From Nocardioides sp. Iso805N (GTDB lineage Bacteria; Actinomycetota; Actinomycetes; Propionibacteriales; Nocardioidaceae), in assembly GCF_000364605.1 (NCBI RefSeq), contig NZ_KB822575.1, forward strand, positions 606,237 to 670,236: a stretch of DNA of 64,000 nt, given 5' to 3'. Position numbers and translations under genes: made by a program. Within the stretch, counting starts at the first letter, position 1. Each line of letters opens with the position of its first letter. The notes under the pieces are model-generated. The model worked only from the letters and a program-made list of their open reading frames with translations, ran no database searches and was not told where the DNA came from. Of this stretch, positions 24,900-33,877 are shown piece by piece.

Positions 24900-26594
24900 A
24901 TGTTCGATGTCGTCGAAGCGACCATCCCCCACCTGCGCGGCGCTCTCGAGGCCGGCGAGGTCACCGCCGTCGAGCTGGTCGAGGCCTATCAGGCCCGCAT
25001 CGCGGCGTACGACGCCTCCGGGCCACGCCTCAACGCAGTCGTCGTCGCCAACCCGACCGCGCTCGAGGAGGCCCGCGCCTCCGACGAACGGCGGGCGCAG
25101 GGTGCGGTCCTCGGGCCGCTGGACGGCATCCCCTACACGGCCAAGGACTCCTACTTGGTGCGCGGGCTGACCGCCGCTGCCGGCAGCCCCGCCTTCGAGC
25201 ACCTCCTCGCCCAGCGCGATGCCTTCACCATCGAGCGGCTCCGCGGTGCCGGCGCGATCTGCCTGGGTCTGACGAACATGCCGCCGATGGCCAACGGCGG
25301 CATGCAGCGCGGCGTCTACGGTCGCGCCGAGAGCCCCTACAACGCCGACTTCCTCACCGCGCCCTTCGGCTCCGGCTCCTCCAACGGGTCGGGGACGGCG
25401 ACCGCGGCCAGCTTCGGCGCCTTCGGCCTGGGCGAGGAGACCTGGTCCAGCGGCCGGGGTCCGGCGTCCAACAACGCGCTGTGCGCCTACACCCCGTCGT
25501 GGGGCGTCATCTCGGTGCGCGGCAACTGGCCGCTGGTGCCGACGATGGACGTGGTGGTTCCGCAGACCCGCACGATGGTGGACCTGCTCGAGGTGCTCGA
25601 CGTGGTGGTCACCGACGACGCCGAGACCCGTGGCGACTTCTGGCGCGTCCAGCCCTGGGTCGAGATCCCCGCGGCGAGCGCGCTGCGCCCCTCGTCGTAC
25701 GCCGCCCTCGCGGAGGGCCGCGACCTCGCCGGCGTCCGCCTCGGGGTGCCGCGGATGTACATCAACGCCGACGAGGCTCCCGACGGCGTCGGCATCGGCG
25801 GTCCGACCGGGCGCCGGATCGAGACGCGACCCTCGGTGATCGCGCTGTGGGAGGCCGTTCGTGCCGACCTCGAGGCGGCCGGCGCCACGGTCGTCGAGGT
25901 CGACTTCCCGGTGGTCAGCAACTACGAGGGCGACCGGCCGGGTGCACCGACGATCAAGACCCGAGGCCTGGTCAGCCCGGAGTACCTCCGGAGAGAGATC
26001 GTCGACCTGTCCGCATGGGCGTGGGACGACTTCCTCGCCGCCAACGGCGACCCGGCGCTCGACTCGCTCACCCAGGTCGAAGGCGCGACGATCTTCCCGC
26101 ACCCCGAGGGTGCGCTGCCCGATCGCTACACCGGCTTCGACGACGACATCGCCACCTATCCCGAGCAGGTCCGCGCGCATCCCTACGCGGCGCTGACCGA
26201 CATCCCCGAGCTCGAGTCGGGGGTGCACGCGCTGGCCGAGACCCGACGGGTCGACCTTGAGGAGTGGCTCGACGGGCTGGGTCTCGACGCGGTGCTCTTC
26301 CCGGCGGTCGCGGACGTCGGCCCGGCCAACATGGACGTCGACCCCGACTCCGCCGACCTCGGCTGGCGCAACGGCGTCTGGGTGGCCAACGGCAACCTGG
26401 TCATCCGCCACCTCGGCATCCCGACCGTGACGGTGCCGATGGGCACGATGTCCGACATCGGCATGCCGGTCGGGCTCACCATCGCCGGCCGTGCGTACGA
26501 CGACACCGCGCTGCTGCGCCTCGGCGTCGCGATCGAGGCGACCGGCCAGCGGCGTACCGAGCCGTCCCGGGCGCCTCGACTTCTCGCCCCCTGA
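24900..26594 (+). CDS. Amidase signature family enzyme
   Basis: 564 aa. The Ser-cisSer-Lys triad is recognisable: lysine in YTAKDSY, cis-serine in FGSGSSNGSGTATAA, nucleophile serine in EETWSSGRGPAS. The C-terminal part (VANGNLVIRHLGIPTVTVPMG) is typical of the family. Facing agmatine deiminase, it could act on the carbamoyl or amide product of that pathway, but standard N-carbamoylputrescine amidases are nitrilase-family, so this is only a suggestion. No Shine-Dalgarno precedes the ATG: the 14-bp gap carries the opposite gene's site, so translation is probably leaderless. Confidence 0.88.
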   Translation: MFDVVEATIPHLRGALEAGEVTAVELVEAYQARIAAYDASGPRLNAVVVANPTALEEARASDERRAQGAVLGPLDGIPYTAKDSYLVRGLTAAAGSPAFEHLLAQRDAFTIERLRGAGAICLGLTNMPPMANGGMQRGVYGRAESPYNADFLTAPFGSGSSNGSGTATAASFGAFGLGEETWSSGRGPASNNALCAYTPSWGVISVRGNWPLVPTMDVVVPQTRTMVDLLEVLDVVVTDDAETRGDFWRVQPWVEIPAASALRPSSYAALAEGRDLAGVRLGVPRMYINADEAPDGVGIGGPTGRRIETRPSVIALWEAVRADLEAAGATVVEVDFPVVSNYEGDRPGAPTIKTRGLVSPEYLRREIVDLSAWAWDDFLAANGDPALDSLTQVEGATIFPHPEGALPDRYTGFDDDIATYPEQVRAHPYAALTDIPELESGVHALAETRRVDLEEWLDGLGLDAVLFPAVADVGPANMDVDPDSADLGWRNGVWVANGNLVIRHLGIPTVTVPMGTMSDIGMPVGLTIAGRAYDDTALLRLGVAIEATGQRRTEPSRAPRLLAP

Positions 26595-26597
26595 CCA

Positions 26598-26705
26598 CCC
26601 CGAGAGGTCACCTTCCGCAGGTTGAAAGGTCACTTCCACGCGGCGAGAGGTCACATTCCGCGCTGGACGTGACCACTCGACCCCGAGAAAGTGACCTCTC
26701 GACTT
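26598..26705. repeat. 22-bp-period array, copy C (three forward, two reverse units)
   Basis: Three contiguous 22-bp forward units (first contains CCGAGAGGTCACCTTCCGCA) are followed by two reverse-complement units (containing CGAGAAAGTGACCTCTCGAC). The array starts 4 bp after the amidase stop and ends about 80 bp before the sulfatase start. The opposed units could fold into a long imperfect hairpin. Confidence 0.8.
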
Positions 26706-26742
26706 TGGTGGCGAAGGCTGAGCGGTCGCTGTCCATTTCCTG

Positions 26743-26771
26743 TTACACTAGTAATTCAGTCTTGTTATAAG
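26743..26771 (+). promoter_or_regulatory. AT-rich promoter of the sulfatase gene
   Basis: A locally AT-rich pocket holds TATAAG at 26766-26771 as a good -10 and TTACAC 17 bp upstream as a weak -35. The segment TTACACTAGTAA contains an ACTAGT palindrome. The GGGGGAA ribosome site lies just before the GTG at 26787. Confidence 0.5.
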
Positions 26772-26786
26772 TATACGGGGGAACGG

Positions 26787-28304
26787 GTGAGGTCGCGCGC
26801 AACACTGGCCACGCTGGCCGTCGGCGCGTTGGCCGTGAGCGGCCTCTTCGGGCACACCGCCCGCAAGCCGCAGCCGGTCGCGGCCTCCCCCTCACCCAAC
26901 ATCCTGCTCATCACCGCCGACGACCTCGCGGTGCATGACCTGGACTACATGCCCAACACCCGACGGCTGCTTGCCGATGAAGGCGTCACATTCAGCGACG
27001 GCATCGCCCCCACGCCGTTGTGCGTCCCGGCTCGGGCGAGCCTGCTCAGCGGGCAGTATGCGCACAATCACGGCGCCCGCACGATCTCGGGCCCGTACGG
27101 CGGCTACCAATCCTTCGACGACCACGACACCATCGCCACCGCCCTGCAGGAGGCGGGCTACCGGACGATGTTCGCCGGCAAGTACCTCAACGGCTACGGC
27201 AAGGACGGCACCGAGTTGGTGCAGCCGACCGGCTGGAACCAGTGGCGGGCGACGGTGGACCCCTCCACCTACCGCTTCGTCGACCCCAAGATGAACATCG
27301 ACGGGGTACTGAAGCGCGAGAGCGGCTACACCACTGATGTGATGACCCGGCAGTCCGACAGCATGATCGGAGGCGCCGCCAAGGTCCGGAAGAAGACCGG
27401 GCAGCCGTGGTTCGAATGGCTCAACTACGTCGCGCCGCACGTCGGCGGCCCGGCCGGGCCCGATGACCCGGTCAAGCGCTATGCGGGCACCGATGCGGCG
27501 TACAGGGTGACGGTCCCGGCCGCCCGCGACCGGAACACGCTGCGCGACGTCCGGCTGCCGACGACACCCGACATGTTCCCGGAGGACACCCATGACCTGC
27601 CGCCGGGATCGCCGCGGCACAAGCGGTTCACCCAGCAGCAGAAGGACGCGCTGCGGATGGTCTACCAGCGCCGGCTCGAGACGGTGCTCAGCCTGGACCG
27701 CGCGGTCGGTCACGACGTCGCCACCCTGCGCCGCACCGGCCAGTTGGCGAGCACGCTGATCATCTTCACCTCCGACAACGGCTACACCGTCGGCAGCAGC
27801 AACATCAACGGCAAGCTGTGGCACTACGACCCGATCATCAGCATCCCGGTGCTGATGCGCGGGCCGGGCGTCCCGCGGGGCACCACCACGCGGACGCCGA
27901 TCACCAACCCGGACATCGCCGCGACGATCCTGGCGGCCGCCCACGCGACGCCGCCGCGTCCGCTGGACGGCGTCGACCTGTTGCCATGGCTGGACCGGCC
28001 GGCGCAGCTGCGCGTCATCCCGATCGAGGCGTGGAAGCTCGCCGACGGGTCCCAGCAGCTCTACTGGGGCGTGCGGGCGGGCGCCTGGACCTATGCCCGG
28101 CTGCGGGGTGGCAACGAGCTCTTCGACCGGAGCACCGACCCCTACGAGCTGCGCAACCTGGCCGCCGATCCCGCCTACCACGTCACGCTCGTGCGGTTGC
28201 GCGAGCTGGCTCGGCGCTACCGCACCTGTGCTGGCGACACCTGCCCGAAGACCTTCACCCCGCTCAAGACTCCGGACCAGCTCCCGCAGCAGGGGGCGAC
28301 GTGA
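26787..28304 (+). CDS. Secreted type I sulfatase (Cys-type)
   Basis: 505 aa from a GTG preceded by GGGGGAA. Signal peptide or anchor 1-33, then the alkaline-phosphatase-like fold: metal site NILLITADDLAVHD, the maturation motif C79-VPAR in TPLCVPARASLLSG, GKYLNGYG, and the second metal site FTSDNGYTVGSS. C79 must be oxidised to formylglycine; no maturase is encoded in the window. It resembles arylsulfatase/N-sulfoglucosamine-type enzymes; true substrate unknown. The stop overlaps the DUF1707 gene. Confidence 0.92.
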   Translation: MRSRATLATLAVGALAVSGLFGHTARKPQPVAASPSPNILLITADDLAVHDLDYMPNTRRLLADEGVTFSDGIAPTPLCVPARASLLSGQYAHNHGARTISGPYGGYQSFDDHDTIATALQEAGYRTMFAGKYLNGYGKDGTELVQPTGWNQWRATVDPSTYRFVDPKMNIDGVLKRESGYTTDVMTRQSDSMIGGAAKVRKKTGQPWFEWLNYVAPHVGGPAGPDDPVKRYAGTDAAYRVTVPAARDRNTLRDVRLPTTPDMFPEDTHDLPPGSPRHKRFTQQQKDALRMVYQRRLETVLSLDRAVGHDVATLRRTGQLASTLIIFTSDNGYTVGSSNINGKLWHYDPIISIPVLMRGPGVPRGTTTRTPITNPDIAATILAAAHATPPRPLDGVDLLPWLDRPAQLRVIPIEAWKLADGSQQLYWGVRAGAWTYARLRGGNELFDRSTDPYELRNLAADPAYHVTLVRLRELARRYRTCAGDTCPKTFTPLKTPDQLPQQGAT

Positions 28305-28768
28305 GCGTGTGGCACGAACTGAGTCACGATCCCCGCGTGGCCGGGGCCGCCGCGCTGCGCGCCAGCGACGCGGACCGCGACGTCGTACAGACCCTGCTCA
28401 GCAACGCGTACGCCGATGGCCGTCTCACGCCGGTCGAGCACGGCCAGCGCGCCGCCGCGCTGGCGCGATCCAGGACGCTCGGTGACCTGCGCGGGCTCGT
28501 GGTCGACCTGGTGCCGGAGTGGGAGGACGATGCGGATGACCACGTCGACACGGTTGCCGGTGCGGGCTCCGACAGGGGTGCGGAAGCTCCGCCGAGCCCC
28601 GACCGATCCTCGCGGTGGCGTCGGCTGCCCGGGTTCCTGGTGCCGTCCGCCGCCTGCGTCCTGCTGTGGCGCTTCGCTGCGCACGGGCTGTTCTGGCCGC
28701 TGTGGGTGATCCTCTACACCGGCCTGCCGCTGCTGTGGCCGAGCGGGATGCGGCTGCGGCGCCGGTAG
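28301..28768 (+). CDS. DUF1707 domain membrane protein
   Basis: 155 aa. The N-terminal DUF1707 domain ([36 protein letters not shown], given here by its ends LRASDADRD and [12 protein letters not shown]) is followed by a charged linker and two hydrophobic helices ending in a basic tail. Function unknown; DUF1707 is often fused to membrane segments in actinobacteria. GTG start overlaps the sulfatase stop (GTGA), so the two are co-translated. Confidence 0.82.
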   Translation: MSVWHELSHDPRVAGAAALRASDADRDVVQTLLSNAYADGRLTPVEHGQRAAALARSRTLGDLRGLVVDLVPEWEDDADDHVDTVAGAGSDRGAEAPPSPDRSSRWRRLPGFLVPSAACVLLWRFAAHGLFWPLWVILYTGLPLLWPSGMRLRRR

Positions 28769-28833
28769 GCTGGGCATCGGTGTGCCGGGAAGTCTGGTCG
28801 GCGGTCAGCCGTCGCACGCCCGAAGGAGCCACG

Positions 28834-30135
28834 TTGCCCGCAACCCGACCTCGCAACCTCTTCGCCCGAGGCAGCTGGCTGGAGTCCTCGCGCGCGGCCG
28901 AGATCCTGCGTGCGGAATCCACTGGCGGGCTGCTGCTGATCGCGGCGGCGACGCTCGCACTGATCTGGGCGAACAGCCCCTGGCACAGCTCCTACTTCCG
29001 GTTGCACGACTTCGCCGTCGGCCCGCACGTGCTCCACCTCCACCTGACCCTGAACGAGTGGGCCGGTGACGGCCTGCTCGCGATCTTCTTCTTCGTGGCC
29101 GGCCTGGAGCTGAAGCGCGAGTTCGTGGCGGGCGACCTGCGCGACCCGCGGCGGGCGGCCCTCCCGGTGGTCGCGGCGGTCGGCGGGATGGTGGTGCCCG
29201 GGCTCATCTACGTCGCGATCAACCTCGTGCACCCCGACGGCGCACCGGTCGGGTGGGCGATCCCGACCGCCACCGACATCGCCTTCGCGGTCGCGGTGCT
29301 GGCAGCGATCTCGACCCACCTGCCGAGCGGACTGCGGACGTTCCTGCTCACCCTGGCGGTGGTCGACGACCTGCTCGCGATCGTGGTGATCGCCGTCTTC
29401 TACAGCTCGTCGCTGCGCCTGGGCTGGCTGGTGGTCGCGCTGGTGCCGCTCGTCGCCTTCGGCGTGCTCGTCCAGCGCCGGATCTGGAACGACTTCCTGC
29501 TGGTACCTCTGGCCGCCGCAGCCTGGGTCTGCGTCCACGCCAGCGGCATCCACCCGACGGTCGCCGGCGTGCTGCTGGCCTTCACCGTGCCGGTCCGGCG
29601 CCGCGACGGGACCGACGGCATGGGGCTGGCCGAGCACCTCGAGCACATCAACCGGCCGATCAGTGCGGGCTTCGCCGTACCCGTGTTCGCGTTCTTCGCC
29701 TCCGGCGTCGCCGTGGGCGGCTGGCACGGGATCACCGAGGCGTTGCAGGACCCGGTGACGCTCGGGGTCGTGCTGGGCCTGGTCGTCGGCAAGTGCGTCG
29801 GGATCACGCTGGCGACGTGGCTGTTGGCGCGGTTCACCTCCGCCAAGCTCGATGACGAGCTGGCGTGGATCGACGTGATCGGGATCGCGATGCTCGGCGG
29901 CATCGGCTTCACCGTCTCGCTGCTCATCGGCGAGCTCGCTTTCGGACGCTCGGTGCAGGGTGAGCACGTCAAGGTCGGGGTACTGCTCGGGTCTCTGATC
30001 GCCGCCGCGCTGGCAAGCATCCTGCTGCGGGCCCGCAACCGGGTCTATCGCCGTATAGGGTCAGCAGAGCAATCAGAAGAGCAGGCGAACCACCGCACCG
30101 AGCCCGAAGGAAGCGCATGGCCACCGAACCCGTGA
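28834..30135 (+). CDS. nhaA: Na+/H+ antiporter NhaA
   Basis: 433 aa, about 12 membrane segments. Family hallmarks are [56 protein letters not shown] and the ion-binding aspartate pair in [17 protein letters not shown]. It exports sodium in exchange for protons. The TTG at 28834 was chosen because it has GAAGGAG 6 bp upstream; no nearby ATG or GTG fits as well. The C-terminus overlaps the next gene by 19 bp. Confidence 0.93.
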   Translation: MPATRPRNLFARGSWLESSRAAEILRAESTGGLLLIAAATLALIWANSPWHSSYFRLHDFAVGPHVLHLHLTLNEWAGDGLLAIFFFVAGLELKREFVAGDLRDPRRAALPVVAAVGGMVVPGLIYVAINLVHPDGAPVGWAIPTATDIAFAVAVLAAISTHLPSGLRTFLLTLAVVDDLLAIVVIAVFYSSSLRLGWLVVALVPLVAFGVLVQRRIWNDFLLVPLAAAAWVCVHASGIHPTVAGVLLAFTVPVRRRDGTDGMGLAEHLEHINRPISAGFAVPVFAFFASGVAVGGWHGITEALQDPVTLGVVLGLVVGKCVGITLATWLLARFTSAKLDDELAWIDVIGIAMLGGIGFTVSLLIGELAFGRSVQGEHVKVGVLLGSLIAAALASILLRARNRVYRRIGSAEQSEEQANHRTEPEGSAWPPNP

Positions 30136-30524
30136 AGGCAGCAACCGAGGAGCCCACCATCGGCCGGCTGGTGGCCGACGCCAGCCGCGACATCTCCACC
30201 CTGGTCTCCAAGGAGATCGAGCTGGCGAAGTCGGAGCTCAAGGTCAGCCTGACCGCGGGTGGGGTCGGCATGGGCCTCTTCGCCGGCGCTGCGTTCATCC
30301 TCGTGCTCGCCATCATCATGTTCTCGATCGCGCTGGCCTACTTCATCAACTGGAACGGCAAGGGCCTGGCGCTGCACTGGGCGTTCCTGATCGTCTTCGC
30401 CCTCTACGTGCTGCTCGCCGCGCTGCTCGGCTTCCTCGGGGTGCGGAGCGTGAAGAAGGTCAAGGCGCCCGAGCGGGCGATCGCGCAGGGCAAGCAGATC
30501 CCGCGAGCACTCAAGGGCAAGTGA
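30117..30524 (+). CDS. Holin-like (phage holin superfamily III / Holin-X) membrane protein
   Basis: 135 aa. An amphipathic N-terminal helix ([27 protein letters not shown], shown by its ends) precedes two membrane helices and a basic tail. This matches the actinobacterial holin-X family, which despite the name is a chromosomal membrane protein of unknown role. Nothing phage-like surrounds it. It overlaps nhaA and ends at a bidirectional hairpin. Confidence 0.82.
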   Translation: MATEPVKAATEEPTIGRLVADASRDISTLVSKEIELAKSELKVSLTAGGVGMGLFAGAAFILVLAIIMFSIALAYFINWNGKGLALHWAFLIVFALYVLLAALLGFLGVRSVKKVKAPERAIAQGKQIPRALKGK

Positions 30525-30526
30525 CC

Positions 30527-30565
30527 CCGACTTCGTAGAAATGGCCGCCGAGCCTGCGAAGTCGG
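30527..30565. terminator. Bidirectional hairpin between holin-like gene and marP
   Basis: Perfect 9-bp arms CCGACTTCG/CGAAGTCGG enclose 21 nt and lie between two convergent stop codons (30524 and 30568). The loop contains AGAAATGGCCGCCGAG (30537-30552), which recurs in the hairpin at 51440-51491. Confidence 0.7.
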
Positions 30566-30567
30566 AG

Positions 30568-31743
30568 TCAGCTGGCGCAGCCGCCGGTCGAGACGTGGTC
30601 CGTGAGCCCGACGGAGTTCGCGGCGGTCGCCTTCACCTGGCCCGCGGTCAGCGCATAGCCGGTGTCGGGGTCGGTCACCGAGGCGGCGAAGACCACGCCG
30701 GCGACCTTCCCGTCGGCATCGATGATCGGGCCGCCCGAGTTGCCCGGCCGGATCAGGCCGCGCAAGGAGTAGACCTCGCGGATGACCGTGCCGCTGCCGT
30801 AGATGTTGGGCGAGCGCAGCCGCTGCTCGGCTCGCAACCGGCCCGCCTCGAGGTCGAAGGGACCGTCCTGCGGATAGCCCAGGATCGCCACGCCCTGGTG
30901 GGCCTTGAGCCCGTCGTCGAAGGACAGCGCGGGGAGGTCACCGCTGTCGAAGCGGAGCACGGCGAGGTCGAGCTCCGGGTTGTAGGTGACCACGGTGGCG
31001 TTCTGCGTCGTACCGCCGACGAGCACCGTCGGGTGCGACACACCTGCGACCACGTGCGCGTTGGTCATCAGGTAGCCCGGCGAGATCAGGAAGCCGCTGC
31101 CCTCCACGCCGCGGCCACACGAGCTGGCGCCGCGCACCTTGAGCACGCTGGCACCTGCCTTGATCACGTCCGGGTCGTTGCGCAGCTTGCTCGGGACGGG
31201 GCCGACCTTGACGATCCGCTCGGGGGCGAACGGCTCCAGGTAGCGCGGGAAGAAGCTGGTGCCGACGACGTTGTTGAAGGTCTGCAGACCCTTGCTCGCC
31301 TCCTGCGGCAGGACGCCGTTGACGTGGCTCAGCACGGTGGAGGTGCGGACCAGGTTCGTCAGGCCGTTGATCCGCGTGCCGGTGACAGCGACGCCGAGCG
31401 CCCAGGCGACCAGCAGCACCGCCGCGGCCGAGAGCATCGCCCCACCGAGCGCGTCGACCACTCGGACCGGCCGCCAGGTGATCTTGTCGCGGACACGGGA
31501 GCCTGCGTACTGGAAGAGGCCCTGGCCGATCGAGGCGGCCAGGATCACGATGAACAGGGCCCCGAGGGAGACCCACATCGACGGGTTGGCGTTGCCGAGC
31601 GCCTTGGGCGCCAGCCACACCCCGATGAGGCCGCCGAGCAGCAGCCCGGCGGTCGCGAAGGCACCCGTGACGAAGCCCTGCCAGTAGCCGGAGAGCGCGT
31701 AGGCCAGGACCAGGACGATCAGCAGCCAGTCAAGGACGTTCAC
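30568..31743 (-). CDS. marP: MarP-like membrane serine protease
   Basis: 391 aa. An N-terminal CvpA-like domain with four hydrophobic helices (1-140) precedes an extracytoplasmic trypsin-like protease with the triad H230 (TNAHVV), D259 (LDLAVL) and S336 (RPGNSGGP). Cysteines near residue 213 and at the C-terminus (GGCAS) could form a stabilising disulfide. In mycobacteria MarP (Rv3671c) cleaves a peptidoglycan hydrolase under acid stress. The GTG start overlaps the NUDIX 3' end by 14 bp; the operon runs nth-tlpA-NUDIX-marP. Confidence 0.93.
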   Translation of the reverse strand: MNVLDWLLIVLVLAYALSGYWQGFVTGAFATAGLLLGGLIGVWLAPKALGNANPSMWVSLGALFIVILAASIGQGLFQYAGSRVRDKITWRPVRVVDALGGAMLSAAAVLLVAWALGVAVTGTRINGLTNLVRTSTVLSHVNGVLPQEASKGLQTFNNVVGTSFFPRYLEPFAPERIVKVGPVPSKLRNDPDVIKAGASVLKVRGASSCGRGVEGSGFLISPGYLMTNAHVVAGVSHPTVLVGGTTQNATVVTYNPELDLAVLRFDSGDLPALSFDDGLKAHQGVAILGYPQDGPFDLEAGRLRAEQRLRSPNIYGSGTVIREVYSLRGLIRPGNSGGPIIDADGKVAGVVFAASVTDPDTGYALTAGQVKATAANSVGLTDHVSTGGCAS

Positions 31744-32404
31744 GGCCGGTCCTCCCCTGCAGCATGTAGTCCGGCAGGTCGACGACCGGCGCGTCCGGGA
31801 GGTCGCCGAGCCAGCCGACGTACTCGAAGAGCCGGGCCACGATCCCGCCGGTGAAGCCCCACAGGATGACGTCCTTGTCCGGGCCGATCATGAAGCCGGG
31901 GCCGACCACGTCGGGGTTGCGCGGTGAGCGCACCCGGATCCGGTGGGTGGGGTCGAGCAGCTCCGAGATCGGCACCCGGTAGACCGCGTGCACCTCCTCC
32001 AGGCTGCGCACGCTGACCGGCGAGGGGTCACGCCACCAGCCCACCACGGGCGTCACCACGTTGTTCGACGGCGGGAGCCAGAGCTCGGGCAGGTCGCCGA
32101 GGATCTGTACGCCGGAGGGCAGCAGGCCGGTCTCCTCGTAGGCCTCCCGCAGTGCGGCCTCGTGCGCCCCCTCCCCCTCGTCCAGGCCGCCGCCGGGGAA
32201 GGAGACCTGGCCCGGGTGGGAGCGCATGGTGTGAGCGCGCTCGGTGAGCAGCAGGTCCGGGCCCGACTCGCCCTCGCCGAAGAGGATGAGCACCGCCGAC
32301 TGGCGGGCGTCGTGGTCCTCCGGTGGCAGGAAGCCGGTCAGGTCGGAGCCGTCGATCGTATCCAGGGCGTGCTTGATCGGGTCGAGCCAGGAGGGCGGGT
32401 TCAC
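31730..32404 (-). CDS. NUDIX hydrolase, CoA pyrophosphatase-like
   Basis: 224 aa. The UPF0035/CoAse signature LLTERAHTMRSHPGQVSFPG immediately precedes a complete Nudix box (GGGLDEGEGAHEAALREAYEETGLL, from GGG to EETG). This combination marks CoA/acyl-CoA pyrophosphatases (NudL-like). GTG overlaps the TlpA stop as GTGA. Same position as Rv3672c. Confidence 0.88.
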   Translation of the reverse strand: MNPPSWLDPIKHALDTIDGSDLTGFLPPEDHDARQSAVLILFGEGESGPDLLLTERAHTMRSHPGQVSFPGGGLDEGEGAHEAALREAYEETGLLPSGVQILGDLPELWLPPSNNVVTPVVGWWRDPSPVSVRSLEEVHAVYRVPISELLDPTHRIRVRSPRNPDVVGPGFMIGPDKDVILWGFTGGIVARLFEYVGWLGDLPDAPVVDLPDYMLQGRTGRERP

Positions 32405-33003
32405 AGAGTGATCCCGAGCTGCTTCTGGATCATCGCCTTGACCTCGTCGACCGAGTTCAGACCGCCCACGATCGGGCCGGTGAGCTTGCCGTCGGCGGAG
32501 AGGAAGAAGAACGACGGATAGTTGTGGATGCTCATGTCGGTGCCCTGCAGATCCCCACCCGGGTCGGCGAGCAGCGGGTAGGTCACGCCCCACTTGATCG
32601 CCTTGCGCAGGGCCACGCCGGGGTAGACGTCGGTGGAGTCGATGCCGAGGAGCGGCACCTGGTCGCCGTACTGCTTGTAGAAGGCGGCCAGCGCCGGCAT
32701 CTCCTCGCGGCACGGCACGCACCCGGCGTACCACAGGTTGATCACGAGTGGGCCCTTGAGCGTCGACAGGTCGACGCTGGTGCCACCGCCGAGGCACTTG
32801 AGCGTGACGTTCGCCAGCGTGCCGCCCCGCGTCTGCGGCTTGGGGCAGTCCGCCATGTCGGACTTGGCCTTCATCGCGACCATGTCAGGGGCTGCCACAT
32901 CCACCTTGGACGGCGGCGGCGCCGTCAACTTGGGTGCCCCGCAGGCGGAGAGGAGCACGACGGAGAGCACGGCCACCAGGGCCGCGGCGAGCGAGCGCTT
33001 CAA
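32401..33003 (-). CDS. Thioredoxin-like (TlpA/ResA) lipoprotein
   Basis: 200 aa. Signal peptide with lipobox LLSAC, a short linker, then a TlpA-type thioredoxin fold with the redox motif C-V-P-C in WYAGCVPCREEMP and the cis-proline region NYPSFFF. It probably works outside the membrane on disulfides, for example in cytochrome c or envelope protein maturation. The TTG start overlaps the nth stop (TTGA). An extra cysteine pair (ADCPKP, LKCLGG) lies before the thioredoxin core. Confidence 0.9.
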   Translation of the reverse strand: MKRSLAAALVAVLSVVLLSACGAPKLTAPPPSKVDVAAPDMVAMKAKSDMADCPKPQTRGGTLANVTLKCLGGGTSVDLSTLKGPLVINLWYAGCVPCREEMPALAAFYKQYGDQVPLLGIDSTDVYPGVALRKAIKWGVTYPLLADPGGDLQGTDMSIHNYPSFFFLSADGKLTGPIVGGLNSVDEVKAMIQKQLGITL

Positions 33004-33755
33004 TTGCGGCCCTCGGTCCGGACCAGCGCCGCCGCCACGATCGGGTCGGTGGGCCCCGCGCCGTACGCCGGGCACAGCTTCGCGACCGGGCAGGCACCGC
33101 AGGCCGGCTTCTGCGCGTGGCAGCGCCGGCGCCCATGCCAGATCAGGTGGTGGGAGAGCATCGTCCAGTCGCGCTTCGGGAAGAGTGCGCCGACCTCGTG
33201 CTCCACCTTCACCGGGTCGGTGTGCTCGGTCCAGCCGAAGCGCCGCGCGAGCCGCCCGAAGTGGGTGTCGACCGTGATCCCAGGGACGCCGAACGCGTTG
33301 CCGAGCACCACGTTGGCGGTCTTGCGGCCCACCCCGGGCAGCTTGACCAGATCCTCCAGCCTGCCGGGGACCTCTCCGGCGTACTCCTCCACGAGGGCGG
33401 CCGATAGCCGCAGCAGGCTGTCGGTCTTGGCCCGGAAGAACCCGAGCGGACCCACGATCTGCTCGAGGTGTGCCCGGTCAGCCGCTGCCATCGCCTTGGC
33501 GTCGGGGTAGGCGGCGAAGAGGGTCGGGCGCACGGCGTTGACGCGCTTGTCGGTGGTCTGCGCCGACAGGACGGTCACGACCAGGCACTCGAAGGCGTTG
33601 TCGAAATCGAGCTCGGCCCTGGCGTCGGGATAGGTCTCGGCGAGGATCCGGTCGATCTTGCGGGCACGCCGGACAAGGCTGGTGGGGGGCGGCGGGAGGA
33701 TCGGCGCGGCAGGCACGTTGGCAAGAGTACGGCGCGCCACCGACAGCCCGCTCAT
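33000..33755 (-). CDS. nth: Endonuclease III
   Basis: 251 aa. Helix-hairpin-helix with catalytic lysine LPGVGRKTANVVLG, catalytic aspartate in VDTHFGRLARR, and the 4Fe-4S loop C-x6-C-x2-C-x5-C ending KLC. It is a bifunctional DNA glycosylase/AP lyase for oxidised pyrimidines in base-excision repair. An alternative start a few codons downstream is possible because the first 25 residues are proline-rich and not conserved. Divergent from crp. Confidence 0.95.
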   Translation of the reverse strand: MSGLSVARRTLANVPAAPILPPPPTSLVRRARKIDRILAETYPDARAELDFDNAFECLVVTVLSAQTTDKRVNAVRPTLFAAYPDAKAMAAADRAHLEQIVGPLGFFRAKTDSLLRLSAALVEEYAGEVPGRLEDLVKLPGVGRKTANVVLGNAFGVPGITVDTHFGRLARRFGWTEHTDPVKVEHEVGALFPKRDWTMLSHHLIWHGRRRCHAQKPACGACPVAKLCPAYGAGPTDPIVAAALVRTEGRN

Positions 33756-33802
33756 CTGCAGGCGCGTTCACACCGGTAGGCTGTCCGCGAGCAGACTTCC
33801 AC

Positions 33803-33830
33803 TTAATGTGACAGATTCCATCGATACGAT
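33803..33830 (+). promoter_or_regulatory. Possible crp promoter with Crp half-site
   Basis: TTAATG and TACGAT spaced 16 bp could be -35/-10. A TGTGA half-site at 33807-33811 overlaps the -35, as if Crp regulated its own gene, but the second half-site is missing. Weak evidence. Confidence 0.3.
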
Positions 33831-33877
33831 GCGCAATGACGCACACCGGCTCGTGGGGGACCAATAAGGAGATTGGC

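Noticed and set aside
24882-26654. 590-residue minus-strand ORF
   Set aside because: Shadow of the amidase gene, whose catalytic triad is intact on the plus strand.
23777-26705. Possible CRISPR array
   Set aside because: Units are contiguous with a 22-bp period and no unique spacers, and no cas genes are present.
30117-30524. Prophage remnant suggested by holin similarity
   Set aside because: No other phage gene is nearby; holin-X proteins are common chromosomal membrane proteins in actinobacteria.
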